From: an uncultured bacterium | Lineage (GTDB): Bacteria > Cyanobacteriota > Vampirovibrionia > Gastranaerophilales > Gastranaerophilaceae | DNA length: 8,726 nucleotides | Assembly (NCBI GenBank): GCA_945833895.1 | Contig: CAMAGQ010000068.1 | Coordinates: 1-8,726, forward strand | Reading direction: 5' to 3' | Part shown: in pieces, positions 1-6,076 of the stretch | Layout: each line of letters starts with the position of its first letter | Numbering within the stretch: position 1 is the first letter of the stretch | Position numbers and translations under genes: made by a program | Notes under the pieces: generated by a model | Told to the model about the DNA's origin: nothing | The model's database searches: none | What the model saw: only the letters and a program-made list of their open reading frames with translations

Positions 1-94
1 CCGCTAAAACTCAAACAACAAGCGAACTTTACAAAAAAATATCAAACTAACCATTCCTATCAAACTGATTGTCTTACTATAACCTCCTCAAAGA

Positions 95-130
95 TTTTTG
101 CAACTTTTTTGCAACTTTTGCTTATTTTTG
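95..130. repeat. Short TTTTTGCAAC direct repeats
   Basis: The unit TTTTTGCAACTTTT occurs twice in slightly overlapping tandem form (about 95-108 and 106-119), followed by a partial copy TTTTTGCAC (about 125-132). It lies in AT-rich DNA downstream of the tRNA-fMet terminator. No gene is visible in 1-134. The spacing of about one helical turn could suit a DNA-binding protein, but simple T-tract sequence could also give this by chance. Confidence 0.3.
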
Positions 131-134
131 CACT

Positions 135-168
135 AAAAAAGGCTTCAGCTAATCAGCTAAAACCCTTT
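135..168 (-). terminator. Intrinsic terminator after tRNA-fMet
   Basis: Read on the minus strand, a 14-bp stem (left arm 155-168, right arm 137-150) closes a four-base GAUU loop and runs into a U-rich tail at 135-140. All 14 pairs form if three G:U wobbles are allowed. It starts 8 nt beyond the CCA end of tRNA-fMet, so it is the natural end of that transcript. Confidence 0.85.
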
Positions 169-176
169 AAAATAAA

Positions 177-253
<77 letters not shown>

Positions 254-429
254 TTATTTAATTGCCAATTGCCTTTAGGCTTGCCGTTACACTTCACTAC
301 CGGTACTTTTACCCCCGAGGAAACTCTATCGACATCTCCATTATGCTCCGTAAAAAATAAAAATCAAGTACTTTTTATTAAATTTTGGAAGTTTGTTGTG
401 TTTAAGAACAGAGGGTGAATTTTTGTACA
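254..429. other. Intergenic region between two tRNAs, no gene recognised
   Basis: This stretch separates the tRNA-Glu terminator from the 5' end of tRNA-fMet. Positions 260-350 are more GC-rich than the flanks and, on the minus strand, contain small hairpins (GGTA AAAG TACC and GCCT AA AGGC) and a tandem AATTGCC duplication near 260-272. A weak minus-strand promoter (TTGATT, 18-bp spacer, TAATGG, about 341-370) could start a tRNA-fMet precursor. I compared it with 5S rRNA, SRP RNA and common riboswitch motifs from memory and found no match. An unrecognised small RNA or tRNA leader is possible. Confidence 0.3.
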
Positions 430-460
430 AAAAAAAAGAACCTTTGCGGTCCTTTTTTTT
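430..460 (-). terminator. Intrinsic terminator after tRNA-Glu
   Basis: On the minus strand the A-run and GGACC (460-448) pair with GGTTC and the U-run (442-430) around a GCAAA loop (447-443). This gives a 13-bp stem ending in U residues. It begins 3 nt beyond the CCA of tRNA-Glu. Because both flanks are A/T runs, it could also work in the plus direction. Confidence 0.85.
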
Positions 461-462
461 AA

Positions 463-538
463 TGGTACCCCCAAGCGAATTCGAATCGCTGTCTACACCG
501 TGAAAGGGTGTTGTCCTAGGCCTCTAGACGATGGGGGC
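463..538 (-). tRNA. tRNA-Glu (UUC)
   Basis: A 76-nt cloverleaf on the minus strand with anticodon UUC at 502-504 and the CCA end encoded at 463-465. The acceptor stem GCCCCCA/TGGGGGT has a G1:U72 wobble and discriminator A73. The T-stem is AGCGA/TCGCT, so the last pair is A53:U61. That combination is the form known from cyanobacteria and plastids, where tRNA-Glu serves both translation and C5-pathway tetrapyrrole synthesis; E. coli tRNA-Glu ends in G73 and a G:C pair. The gene has its own promoter and terminator and forms a single-gene unit. Confidence 0.97.
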
Positions 539-560
539 TTGAACATTTGCTACGAGATTT

Positions 561-589
561 ATTCTAGCCTGAACAAAATTAATTGTCAA
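561..589 (-). promoter_or_regulatory. Sigma70 promoter of tRNA-Glu
   Basis: Minus strand: -35 TTGACA (589-584, six of six), a 17-bp spacer, then -10 TAGAAT (566-561, five of six). The expected transcription start is near 554, about 16 nt before tRNA-Glu begins at 538. It sits only 8 bp beyond the stop codon of the TOPRIM gene, so the tRNA can be transcribed independently of that gene. Confidence 0.9.
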
Positions 590-597
590 CTGTTTTC

Positions 598-1581
598 TTA
601 TATTTTTTTTACCTCTGTTATTATTGCCTTTATTTCTGCGGATATATCGGTTTCTAAGAGGATATTCCGCCGCACCATTTGTGCAAATTCTACCTTCTTG
701 AAGTCGTGCATGCCTCTGGTTTTGAATATCTCTTCAAGAAGTTTTACCATCGGTTCTTCTATGGTCAGTATTTCTTGTTCTATTATTGATATATTATTCA
801 ATTCGTATTCTAGCGTTCGTTTTACAAGTTCTAATGGCAGTAAGTCCTCAAATTCTCCACAGTTTAGCAGGTGGATTTTATCACAATTCCTAAGTTTTGT
901 TTTTATGTATTCCTGATTTTCTTTGGCGTCTTTATCTAACAGGACAAATATCGGGATGTTTAATTTTTCGGCAAGACTATAATATAATTTCACAACCTGA
1001 TTTTTTCCACCTGCTGAAATTATATAAATCCCGTTCTTATCAAAATCGTAACCGCATTTTTGAGCAAAGGTCGGCAAAAGTGTTTCTTCAGTTGCTCCTT
1101 CTACTATTAAAACTTTTTCTACGGGAAATCTCAGTGACATGTTGTTACGAATTTCTTTTATATCATCATCGCATGCCAGATGTTTCAGCCATTGCAAATT
1201 CTTCGGGATGTCTCCTGATAACAAGTGTATAAAAGCATCGTAGTTTATTTTATTTTTCAGAAGAATTTCCGTATTTTTAGTTATTTTAAAGATGGATTTT
1301 TCGTAGTTGAGAAGTCTTTCGTTAATCGTTCCGGTATTTTGAATATTTATCCCTAAATTTTTGAATGAATAATTTATAATGCTTTCGGCAAGTGTTGTCA
1401 ATTCTGTATAGTCCATTTTTTCAAGTTCCGTTTTTTTGTATTTTGGAACTAGCAGGTTTGAGGTTATAATATCGAAAAATACACGCAGGTATTTGACCTC
1501 TGTTTCTTTAAATCTGGTCAGCCTATCTACTGATATTATCAGTTGTTCTGTAGTTAACGGTTTTATTTTTAAGTCTTCCAA
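598..1581 (-). CDS. Stand-alone OLD-type TOPRIM domain protein
   Basis: This encodes a 327-aa protein. Residues 157-250 carry all TOPRIM signatures in the OLD-nuclease style: VLIVEGATEETLLP (catalytic-type Glu161), ISAGGKNQ (188-195), FVLLDKDA (Asp216 and Asp218), and GEFEDLLPLE (Glu243, Glu245, Asp246). TOPRIM domains bind Mg2+ and cut or join nucleic acid. OLD proteins and GajA of Gabija place an ABC-type ATPase before this domain, but here residues 1-150 are helical and charged with no Walker A or B motif. No signal peptide or membrane segment is present, so it is probably cytoplasmic. The start is TTG with a good Shine-Dalgarno 5 nt upstream; the next ATG is residue 56. It is divergent from the peptidase gene, with 80 bp between starts. 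Nuclease activity and a role in defence or repair are inference. Confidence 0.8.
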   Translation of the reverse strand: MEDLKIKPLTTEQLIISVDRLTRFKETEVKYLRVFFDIITSNLLVPKYKKTELEKMDYTELTTLAESIINYSFKNLGINIQNTGTINERLLNYEKSIFKITKNTEILLKNKINYDAFIHLLSGDIPKNLQWLKHLACDDDIKEIRNNMSLRFPVEKVLIVEGATEETLLPTFAQKCGYDFDKNGIYIISAGGKNQVVKLYYSLAEKLNIPIFVLLDKDAKENQEYIKTKLRNCDKIHLLNCGEFEDLLPLELVKRTLEYELNNISIIEQEILTIEEPMVKLLEEIFKTRGMHDFKKVEFAQMVRRNILLETDISAEIKAIITEVKKI

Positions 1582-1586
1582 TTAAT

Positions 1587-1592
1587 TCCTCT
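1587..1592 (-). promoter_or_regulatory. Ribosome binding site that decides the TTG start
   Basis: Minus-strand AGAGGA lies 5 nt before TTG at 1581-1579. There is no ATG or GTG in frame near it, so this site supports TTG as the real start of the TOPRIM gene. Confidence 0.75.
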
Positions 1593-1641
1593 TTTTAATA
1601 TTTGTTTACACAAGTAGCAATTTTTTTCTCTTTTAGGTTTT

Positions 1642-1647
1642 ATTATA
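1642..1647 (-). promoter_or_regulatory. Possible -10 box for the TOPRIM gene
   Basis: Minus-strand TATAAT in the 80-bp divergent region. It is a perfect -10 match, but no convincing -35 lies 16-18 bp upstream (TTCTAC at best). It would give a leader of about 50 nt. The same AT-rich run reads TATTATATAT on the plus strand, too close to the peptidase ribosome binding site to serve as that gene's -10. Confidence 0.35.
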
Positions 1648-1661
1648 TATGTGGAGTTGTC

Positions 1662-3059
1662 ATGGTAGAAAAAATAGGTTTCAATACTCAACAATATAAT
1701 TATAGCACAATGCAAAATTCCGGCAGATTAAAAAGTGTCGGGAATGTAACTCAACAAGTGCAATCTGTTCCGAGTTTTACTGCAAATAAATCAACCTCCG
1801 CACCATCAAATACTCCTGCAGTTCCGATGCAGAATACAAGTATTAGAACAAGTTTGAGTACAAAAGAAGAGAAGAAAATGTATTCTGAAGTCGTTTCAAA
1901 CCTTGACCGCTCCAGTAAAAAACTTGTAGATAAGCTGCTAAAAACAGGGGTTTTACTCAATAATAATTCTAACGATAAAAGTTCTGTTTTGGATAATTTA
2001 CATAAAATGATAACAGAACCAAGGGCTGAAGGGCTGAATGCTAAAACTATGCTTCGTGATACAGTTGCAACTATAGCGTATCCTTATTTGATTACTCAGC
2101 AGTTCGGAGATATCCCGCAGGAGTATAGAAATCTTGTAATACAGGCAAATACAGAATCTGCTACAAACCTGTTAGACAGATATAAAGGTTCTCAAGATGT
2201 TGATGTTTTGCATTCGGGAACTTGTGTTGCCGCAAGTACGGAATTTAAACTGGCTAATCAAATGCCTGCTGAATTTGCACGTTTTGCTCAGGAGTTAAGT
2301 TCCCCTAAAATGTGTGTAGAAAAAAGCATGAATATGAACAACCTTGCTGATGATACGGTTAGTGCGGTTTGGCTTTTAAATTCTTTTGAAGTTCCCTGGG
2401 ATACAAAAGATTTGAATATCGCAAAGATGAAATTTGCACCTGATAAAAATGCGATTATCAGGGCGAAAATTCAAACAACACACAAAGATTCTTACGAAAG
2501 AACACCGTTGGATGTTTTGATGCAGTCTACTTTTATGCAGATAGGTTCTCAACAGTCTTATAATACTTTAACCGATAAGCGGGCAGGAAAATTTAATCAG
2601 AATGACAAAGGTTTAATTGAATTTGAAAAGACTTTCACTGAGTCGGTTGTGTTTGACAAAAATATCTTGTCAGTGACTTACCAGACCGTAGATGAGAATG
2701 CAAGATTAGTCGGTTATGAAACAGATTTAAACACAATGAAAAACCACATTCTGGGAGCGTTATCAGAAGGTGAAGATGTTATTATCGGCTACACTCAGAC
2801 AGATAGTAATAATATTATTGTGAACGGTCATGAAATCACTATTGTAGGTTACAGACAGGGTGAAAACGGCAAGTGTATTTTCATCTGTAATGATACGGAT
2901 GATAATTTGTCTAAACCAATTGAATATTCGGAAGATTATTTGTTGCCGAAAATTCACCACGCAGCGTTGCCAAAACACATTGTGGAAAACGATATGAATG
3001 TAGTTCCAAATTGGATTGAAGGACTTAATATGTACAGTCAGATGAAGAATGCAGGATAA
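1662..3059 (+). CDS. Papain/C39-like putative cysteine peptidase
   Basis: This encodes 465 aa from ATG 1662, chosen over an in-frame TTG at 1602 because GGAG (1653-1656) sits 5 nt upstream of the ATG and the extra 20 residues look like translated leader. Residues 1-65 are a polar, low-complexity tail rich in Gln, Asn, Ser and Thr with no Sec signal. Residues 66-175 are helical and charged. A papain-like triad can be read as Cys188 (HSGTCVAAS), His390 (NGHEITIVGY) and Asn410/Asp411 (FICNDTDD). The segment from EGEDVIIGY through the His motif to the ND motif has the order of C39/papain domains, but the Cys-to-His gap of about 200 residues is long. I cannot name a family. Peptidase, amidase or transglutaminase-like chemistry are all possible. 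The nucleotidase gene follows by 100 bp on the same strand, so co-transcription is plausible. Confidence 0.75.
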   Translation: MVEKIGFNTQQYNYSTMQNSGRLKSVGNVTQQVQSVPSFTANKSTSAPSNTPAVPMQNTSIRTSLSTKEEKKMYSEVVSNLDRSSKKLVDKLLKTGVLLNNNSNDKSSVLDNLHKMITEPRAEGLNAKTMLRDTVATIAYPYLITQQFGDIPQEYRNLVIQANTESATNLLDRYKGSQDVDVLHSGTCVAASTEFKLANQMPAEFARFAQELSSPKMCVEKSMNMNNLADDTVSAVWLLNSFEVPWDTKDLNIAKMKFAPDKNAIIRAKIQTTHKDSYERTPLDVLMQSTFMQIGSQQSYNTLTDKRAGKFNQNDKGLIEFEKTFTESVVFDKNILSVTYQTVDENARLVGYETDLNTMKNHILGALSEGEDVIIGYTQTDSNNIIVNGHEITIVGYRQGENGKCIFICNDTDDNLSKPIEYSEDYLLPKIHHAALPKHIVENDMNVVPNWIEGLNMYSQMKNAG

Positions 3060-3084
3060 ATGTTACAAATCAATGTTACAAAAT
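3059..3084 (+). repeat. Direct repeat between peptidase and nucleotidase genes
   Basis: AATGTTACAAA occurs at 3059-3069 and again at 3072-3082, a 13-bp period. It begins at the last base of the peptidase stop codon. Two same-face-offset copies could be a binding site for the promoter of the next gene, or chance in AT-rich DNA. Confidence 0.35.
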
Positions 3085-3132
3085 TTTAATAATACTGAAA
3101 TAATGAGCAATTTTTATTTTTACACGTTTTAA

Positions 3133-3138
3133 TAGAAT
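3133..3138 (+). promoter_or_regulatory. Possible -10 box for the nucleotidase gene
   Basis: TAGAAT lies 21 nt before the ATG at 3160 and would start a very short leader that just includes the AAGG ribosome binding site (3147-3150, 9 nt before ATG). The region 17 bp upstream (ATTTTT) is a poor -35. The gene could instead be read from the peptidase promoter. Confidence 0.3.
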
Positions 3139-3159
3139 GGAAAGATAAGGTAATATGCA

Positions 3160-4788
3160 ATGATAAATTCAGCAGGTATAAGTTACAATACAAAACCATA
3201 TAGAACGGGAGCAGAACCGGTTCAAACTGCAGTACAACAGAAGTCACAACCGGTCGCAACGGCAGCGGCAACTGAGCCTTCCGCAACAACCCATACAAGT
3301 TGGCTGTATGTTAATGATATTCACGGGAAAATGACAAATATGGAACGTATTCAAAACATTACCTACCAATTTGATAAAATCCCTGCAGAAGTTTATAGTG
3401 CAAATTTCTTCACTAATCTTTCAAATAATGATAAAGTTCATAAGTTTAAGGTTGCATCAGGAGATATTATCTTAGGTGCAAATTATATTCACAACAAAGT
3501 TGCAAGTAAGTTCTTGGATTGGTGCGGGTTTAATGCCGCTACAATCGGAAACCACGAGTTTGATGTGGCAAAGCCTGACGATTTGATGAAGTTGATTGAC
3601 GATGCAAATTGTACAATGTTATCAATAAACCTTGAACCGAAACCAAATACTCCAATCGCAAGCAGGATTAAGAAGTCTATGATAGTTGACTGCGGAGGAG
3701 AAAAAGTCGGATTAATCGGGATTTCTCCATCTGATTTGCTTGAACGTAACAAAGTGAACGATACATTGAAGGAATTTTCGGTAAAAGATATTGACACAAC
3801 TATAAAATTAGTTGATGAAGAAGTTAAGAACTTGCAATCTCAAGGAATAAAAATAATTGCGTTGTTGTCGCACAGCGGAAACAAGAACGATAAAAGAATT
3901 GCTAAAGAAGTTCAAGGTGTTGACCTGATATTCGGTGCTCATACGCACGAACTGATTGAAGGAATAAAAGAGGGTGAAAATCTTTTGTATTCAAAATCAG
4001 GTGAACCTGTAATTATCACACAGGCAGGACAAGATGGCGAAGCAATGGGGGTTTTGAACGTCGATTTCGATAAAAACGGCGTTATTAAAAAAGCACAAAA
4101 CAATATTATTAAGACAAGAAAATTTAACAGACCGTTGTACGTAAAGGATTCGGTTGAAACAATTCTTGGAAAACCGGAAGTTATCGGAAAAGTGAAAGCC
4201 GCTGTTCCGCCTCCTGAAAACAGACTTATTGAAAATAACCCGCACGCAAACATAATCGTTGATGCTATGCGTGAAGAACTTGGCTCAGATATAGGGATTT
4301 TAAATTCGGGTAATATTCGCGGAAGTTTTTCGGAAGGTCCTATTGATACAAGATTAGTTTCAGATATTACGCCGTTTGAAGATAAAATGTGGGTAATTAA
4401 CCTGACAGAAAAACAAATTGTTGATTCGCTCAAAGTAGGCTTAACTTCACTGCAAAAATCATCTCACAAACCTGGAATACTGTTTGTTTCGGGCTTGAAA
4501 TACAAAGCGAATAAAAAAGGTGAACTTCTTGAACTTGAATACATTGACAGAAATAACAATGTAAGAAAGATAGATGTAAACAACCCTGATACAAACAAGA
4601 AATACACAGTTGCGTGTGACGACTTCTATGCAACAGGCGGTAACGGCTATTTGAAAGAGAGAACCCCTGATTCAGAAATCGTGAAAAAACTTGATGTAGA
4701 TAAAGACAAACTGGCATGTGATTATATCAAAAAACTTGCTCAGCCTATTGAAATAAAAAACGACGACAGAATTGTAATCGTTGACTAA
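3160..4788 (+). CDS. UshA-type 5'-nucleotidase / metallophosphoesterase without signal peptide
   Basis: This encodes 542 aa. The N-terminal calcineurin-type metallophosphoesterase domain (about 47-320) shows the full metal-binding set: NDIHGK (Asp53, His55), SGD (Asp102), GNHEFD (Asn131, His132), LLSHSG (His238) and GAHTHE (His261, His263). The C-terminal 5'-nucleotidase domain (about 330-535) has the substrate-site signatures NSGNIRG (382-388), DITPFED and GGNGY (493-497). The family hydrolyses nucleotides, cyclic nucleotides or UDP-sugars with two divalent metals and usually acts in the periplasm or outside the cell. Here the first 45 residues are Gln/Ala/Thr-rich and polar with no hydrophobic core or lipobox, so the Sec route is not supported. 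Cytosolic relatives of this family are thought to exist. The tail resembles that of the peptidase upstream. The exact substrate cannot be told. Confidence 0.92.
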   Translation: MINSAGISYNTKPYRTGAEPVQTAVQQKSQPVATAAATEPSATTHTSWLYVNDIHGKMTNMERIQNITYQFDKIPAEVYSANFFTNLSNNDKVHKFKVASGDIILGANYIHNKVASKFLDWCGFNAATIGNHEFDVAKPDDLMKLIDDANCTMLSINLEPKPNTPIASRIKKSMIVDCGGEKVGLIGISPSDLLERNKVNDTLKEFSVKDIDTTIKLVDEEVKNLQSQGIKIIALLSHSGNKNDKRIAKEVQGVDLIFGAHTHELIEGIKEGENLLYSKSGEPVIITQAGQDGEAMGVLNVDFDKNGVIKKAQNNIIKTRKFNRPLYVKDSVETILGKPEVIGKVKAAVPPPENRLIENNPHANIIVDAMREELGSDIGILNSGNIRGSFSEGPIDTRLVSDITPFEDKMWVINLTEKQIVDSLKVGLTSLQKSSHKPGILFVSGLKYKANKKGELLELEYIDRNNNVRKIDVNNPDTNKKYTVACDDFYATGGNGYLKERTPDSEIVKKLDVDKDKLACDYIKKLAQPIEIKNDDRIVIVD

Positions 4789-4930
4789 CTTCGGGTTAAC
4801 TTCTTTTCGTGGGGGTAAATATATGGGTAAATTCAAATATTTGTAAGGTTTCCGTCATTCAGAGCAGAATATTTTGGAATAGGATGAAAATATATACGAA
4901 GTGCGAAGAAGCCTGAACGATTTTGCTTGT

Positions 4931-5160
4931 CAGGGCTCCCTCTCCCGAATTTCTAAATTCACTCCGTTCATCAAGAAATTCTACCCTCCCCCACAGTGGG
5001 AGGGTAAAGTACAAAGATACCCTCCCTTTCTGAGGGAGCGAATTTACGTACGGACGGAGTGAAACGAGTCCGGATAGCGAACAGATTGAACCTACTACGG
5101 CGAAGCCGTTAAGGTGAAACTCTGTGAGCGTGGAGTAAATTCAAGACAGGGTAAGGGTGG
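4931..5160. repeat. Palindrome-rich, GC-raised repeat island (REP/BIME-like)
   Basis: GC content is about one half in 4981-5100, clearly above the flanking genes. Inverted pairs include GCTCCCTC (4935-4942) with GAGGGAGC (5032-5039), TTCACTCCGT (4958-4967) with ACGGAGTGAA (5054-5063), GAATTTCT (4947-4954) with AGAAATTC (4974-4981), CGGAC (5051-5055) with GTCCG (5068-5072) and ACGGC (5097-5101) with GCCGT (5105-5109). Some pairs cross rather than nest, so this looks like several repeat units joined together. No transposase or tRNA-like fold is present. A non-autonomous dispersed repeat is the best reading. Confidence 0.6.
4982..5006. repeat. Perfect 9-bp hairpin in the repeat island
   Basis: TACCCTCCC (4982-4990) and GGGAGGGTA (4998-5006) pair perfectly around a 7-nt loop CCACAGT. 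There is no following U-run on either strand, so it is not a standard terminator. A second CCCTCCC...GAGGGAG hairpin lies just after it (5020-5038). Confidence 0.75.
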
Positions 5161-5225
5161 GTGCTAATTGTTTCGTCCTCAAATTACTCAACATGTTCCC
5201 CCCGATTTTATTTTCAATTCATAGG

Positions 5226-5254
5226 TGGACAGTAGTGCGTAATTATGTAATAAT
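5226..5254 (+). promoter_or_regulatory. Promoter predicted to give a leaderless mRNA
   Basis: -35 TGGACA (5226-5231, five of six), 17-bp spacer, -10 AATAAT (5249-5254, five of six) with an upstream TG (5246-5247) as in extended -10 promoters. The expected start is at 5260-5262, which is the ATG at 5261. No Shine-Dalgarno exists in the preceding 20 nt, in agreement with a leaderless transcript. Confidence 0.6.
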
Positions 5255-5260
5255 TTTTCT

Positions 5261-6019
5261 ATGATTACAAAAGAAGAATTAGACAAACTTGTCGAAAAAT
5301 ATGAAAACGAAGACTTTATAAAGGACGATCCTGTTCAGTTTATACATAAATTCCACGACAAAAAAGATGCTGAGATTGCGGGTTTTGTGGCATCTTTACT
5401 TGCTTATGGCAGCAGAAAACAGTTTATTCAAAAATTGAACATTTTACTTGAAATTGCAAACAACGAACCGCTGAATTTTGTTCAAAATTTTGAAGATGGC
5501 TTGATTGGTGATTTTAATTACCGATTTGGGAAACCTAATGATTTTATTTGTATATTTAATACTTTAAAAGAGTTGTATAATACGTCAGACGGCTTGGAAG
5601 AGTTGTTCGCACACGGTTACGGGCAGGGAAAACTGTTTGAAGTTGTCACAGATTATTTTTATGAACGGGCGAACAGTTCTGTAGGGCAAGGGTTTTACCA
5701 CATGATACCAAATCCCAAAAACGGCGGGGCTATGAAAAGGATGTGTATGCTGCTTCGGTGGATGGTGAGAAAAAGCCCTGTAGATATCGGCATTTGGAAG
5801 TTTATGAAGCCGTCTGAATTGTATATTCCGCTGGATGTTCATGTCGGGAATGTTTCAAGACAGATGGGGCTTTTGACACGAAATGCGAACGACTTTAAGG
5901 CGGTTGTTGAGTTAACGGAAAATCTCAAAAAGTTTTGTCCCGAAGACCCTATAAAATACGATTTTGCTCTGTTTAGTTACGGGGTTAACGGAGAACAAAA
6001 GAAAAATGCCGCTGTGTGA
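5261..6019 (+). CDS. TIGR02757 / DUF2400 family protein
   Basis: This encodes 252 aa, near the usual family length. Recognisable conserved blocks are DPVQFIHKFHDKKDAEIAGF (23-42), ASLLAYGSRKQ (44-54), GGAMKRMCMLLRWMVRKSPV with DIGIWK following (about 155-180), PLDVHVGNVSRQMGLL (about 190-205) and PEDPIKYDFALFSYGV at the C-terminus. The function of the family is unknown. The PLDVHVGNVSRQMGL block looks like the VDTHVxRVxxRLGL helix of endonuclease III/MutY (HhH-GPD) proteins, which holds the catalytic Asp, so a DNA-repair-type fold is a reasonable guess. No signal peptide is seen, and the protein is cytoplasmic. The start is fixed by the family-like N-terminus although no Shine-Dalgarno is present. 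It stands alone between a repeat island and a convergent gene. Confidence 0.9.
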   Translation: MITKEELDKLVEKYENEDFIKDDPVQFIHKFHDKKDAEIAGFVASLLAYGSRKQFIQKLNILLEIANNEPLNFVQNFEDGLIGDFNYRFGKPNDFICIFNTLKELYNTSDGLEELFAHGYGQGKLFEVVTDYFYERANSSVGQGFYHMIPNPKNGGAMKRMCMLLRWMVRKSPVDIGIWKFMKPSELYIPLDVHVGNVSRQMGLLTRNANDFKAVVELTENLKKFCPEDPIKYDFALFSYGVNGEQKKNAAV

Positions 6020-6028
6020 ACTGCGGCA
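5997..6028 (-). terminator. Terminator of the minus-strand gene, inside the end of the DUF2400 gene
   Basis: Minus strand: TGCCGC (6028-6023), a 10-nt loop, GCGGCA (6012-6007), then TTTTTCTTTT (6006-5997). It lies 49 bp past the stop of the 480-aa gene. The DUF2400 stop codon (6017-6019) falls in the loop. On the plus strand no U-run follows, so it acts for the minus gene only. Confidence 0.75.
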
Positions 6029-6076
6029 GGGAAAAGTTACGAAAATTAGTAGGGGAAATATAAATAAATAGAATTA

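Larger units (their letters stand above)
4789..5260. other. 472-bp gene-free stretch with degenerate repeats
   Basis: No coding gene is visible on either strand; open frames are of about 16 codons or fewer and lack support. A CGTCATTCAGAG run followed by CGAAGTGCGAAGAAGCC (about 4852-4914) looks like a decayed member of the GTCATT...GCGAAG intergenic repeats I recall from many bacteria. A palindrome-rich island follows (4931-5160). The last 100 bp return to AT-rich DNA and hold the promoter of the next gene. I see no strong intrinsic terminator for the nucleotidase gene; only a 4-bp hairpin (TAAC/GTTA) covers its stop codon. Confidence 0.6.

Noticed and set aside
260..350. 5S rRNA, SRP RNA or riboswitch upstream of tRNA-fMet
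   Set aside because: None of their conserved blocks (for example 5S loop B/E or SRP GGAA tetraloop context) can be found.
463..600. tRNA-Glu as an integration site for a mobile element
   Set aside because: The 3' half of the tRNA faces the other tRNA, no duplicated tRNA end is seen, and there is no integrase gene.
500..916. Plus-strand open frame of 138 codons
   Set aside because: It overlaps tRNA-Glu and the antisense of the TOPRIM gene, whose motifs are clear; it has no ribosome binding site or family features.
1602..1661. TTG start adding 20 residues to the peptidase-like protein
   Set aside because: No ribosome binding site precedes it; the hydrophobic run would mimic a signal peptide, but GGAG sits at ideal distance from ATG 1662.
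3939..4433. Minus-strand open frame of 164 codons
   Set aside because: It is antisense to the nucleotidase gene, which has complete family motifs in the other strand.
4931..5160. CRISPR array or insertion sequence
   Set aside because: Repeats are inverted, unequal and not regularly spaced, and no transposase or Cas gene is present.
6007..6028. Plus-strand terminator of the DUF2400 gene
   Set aside because: The plus-strand hairpin is followed by GGGAAAAG, not a U-run; the U-run is only on the minus-strand side.
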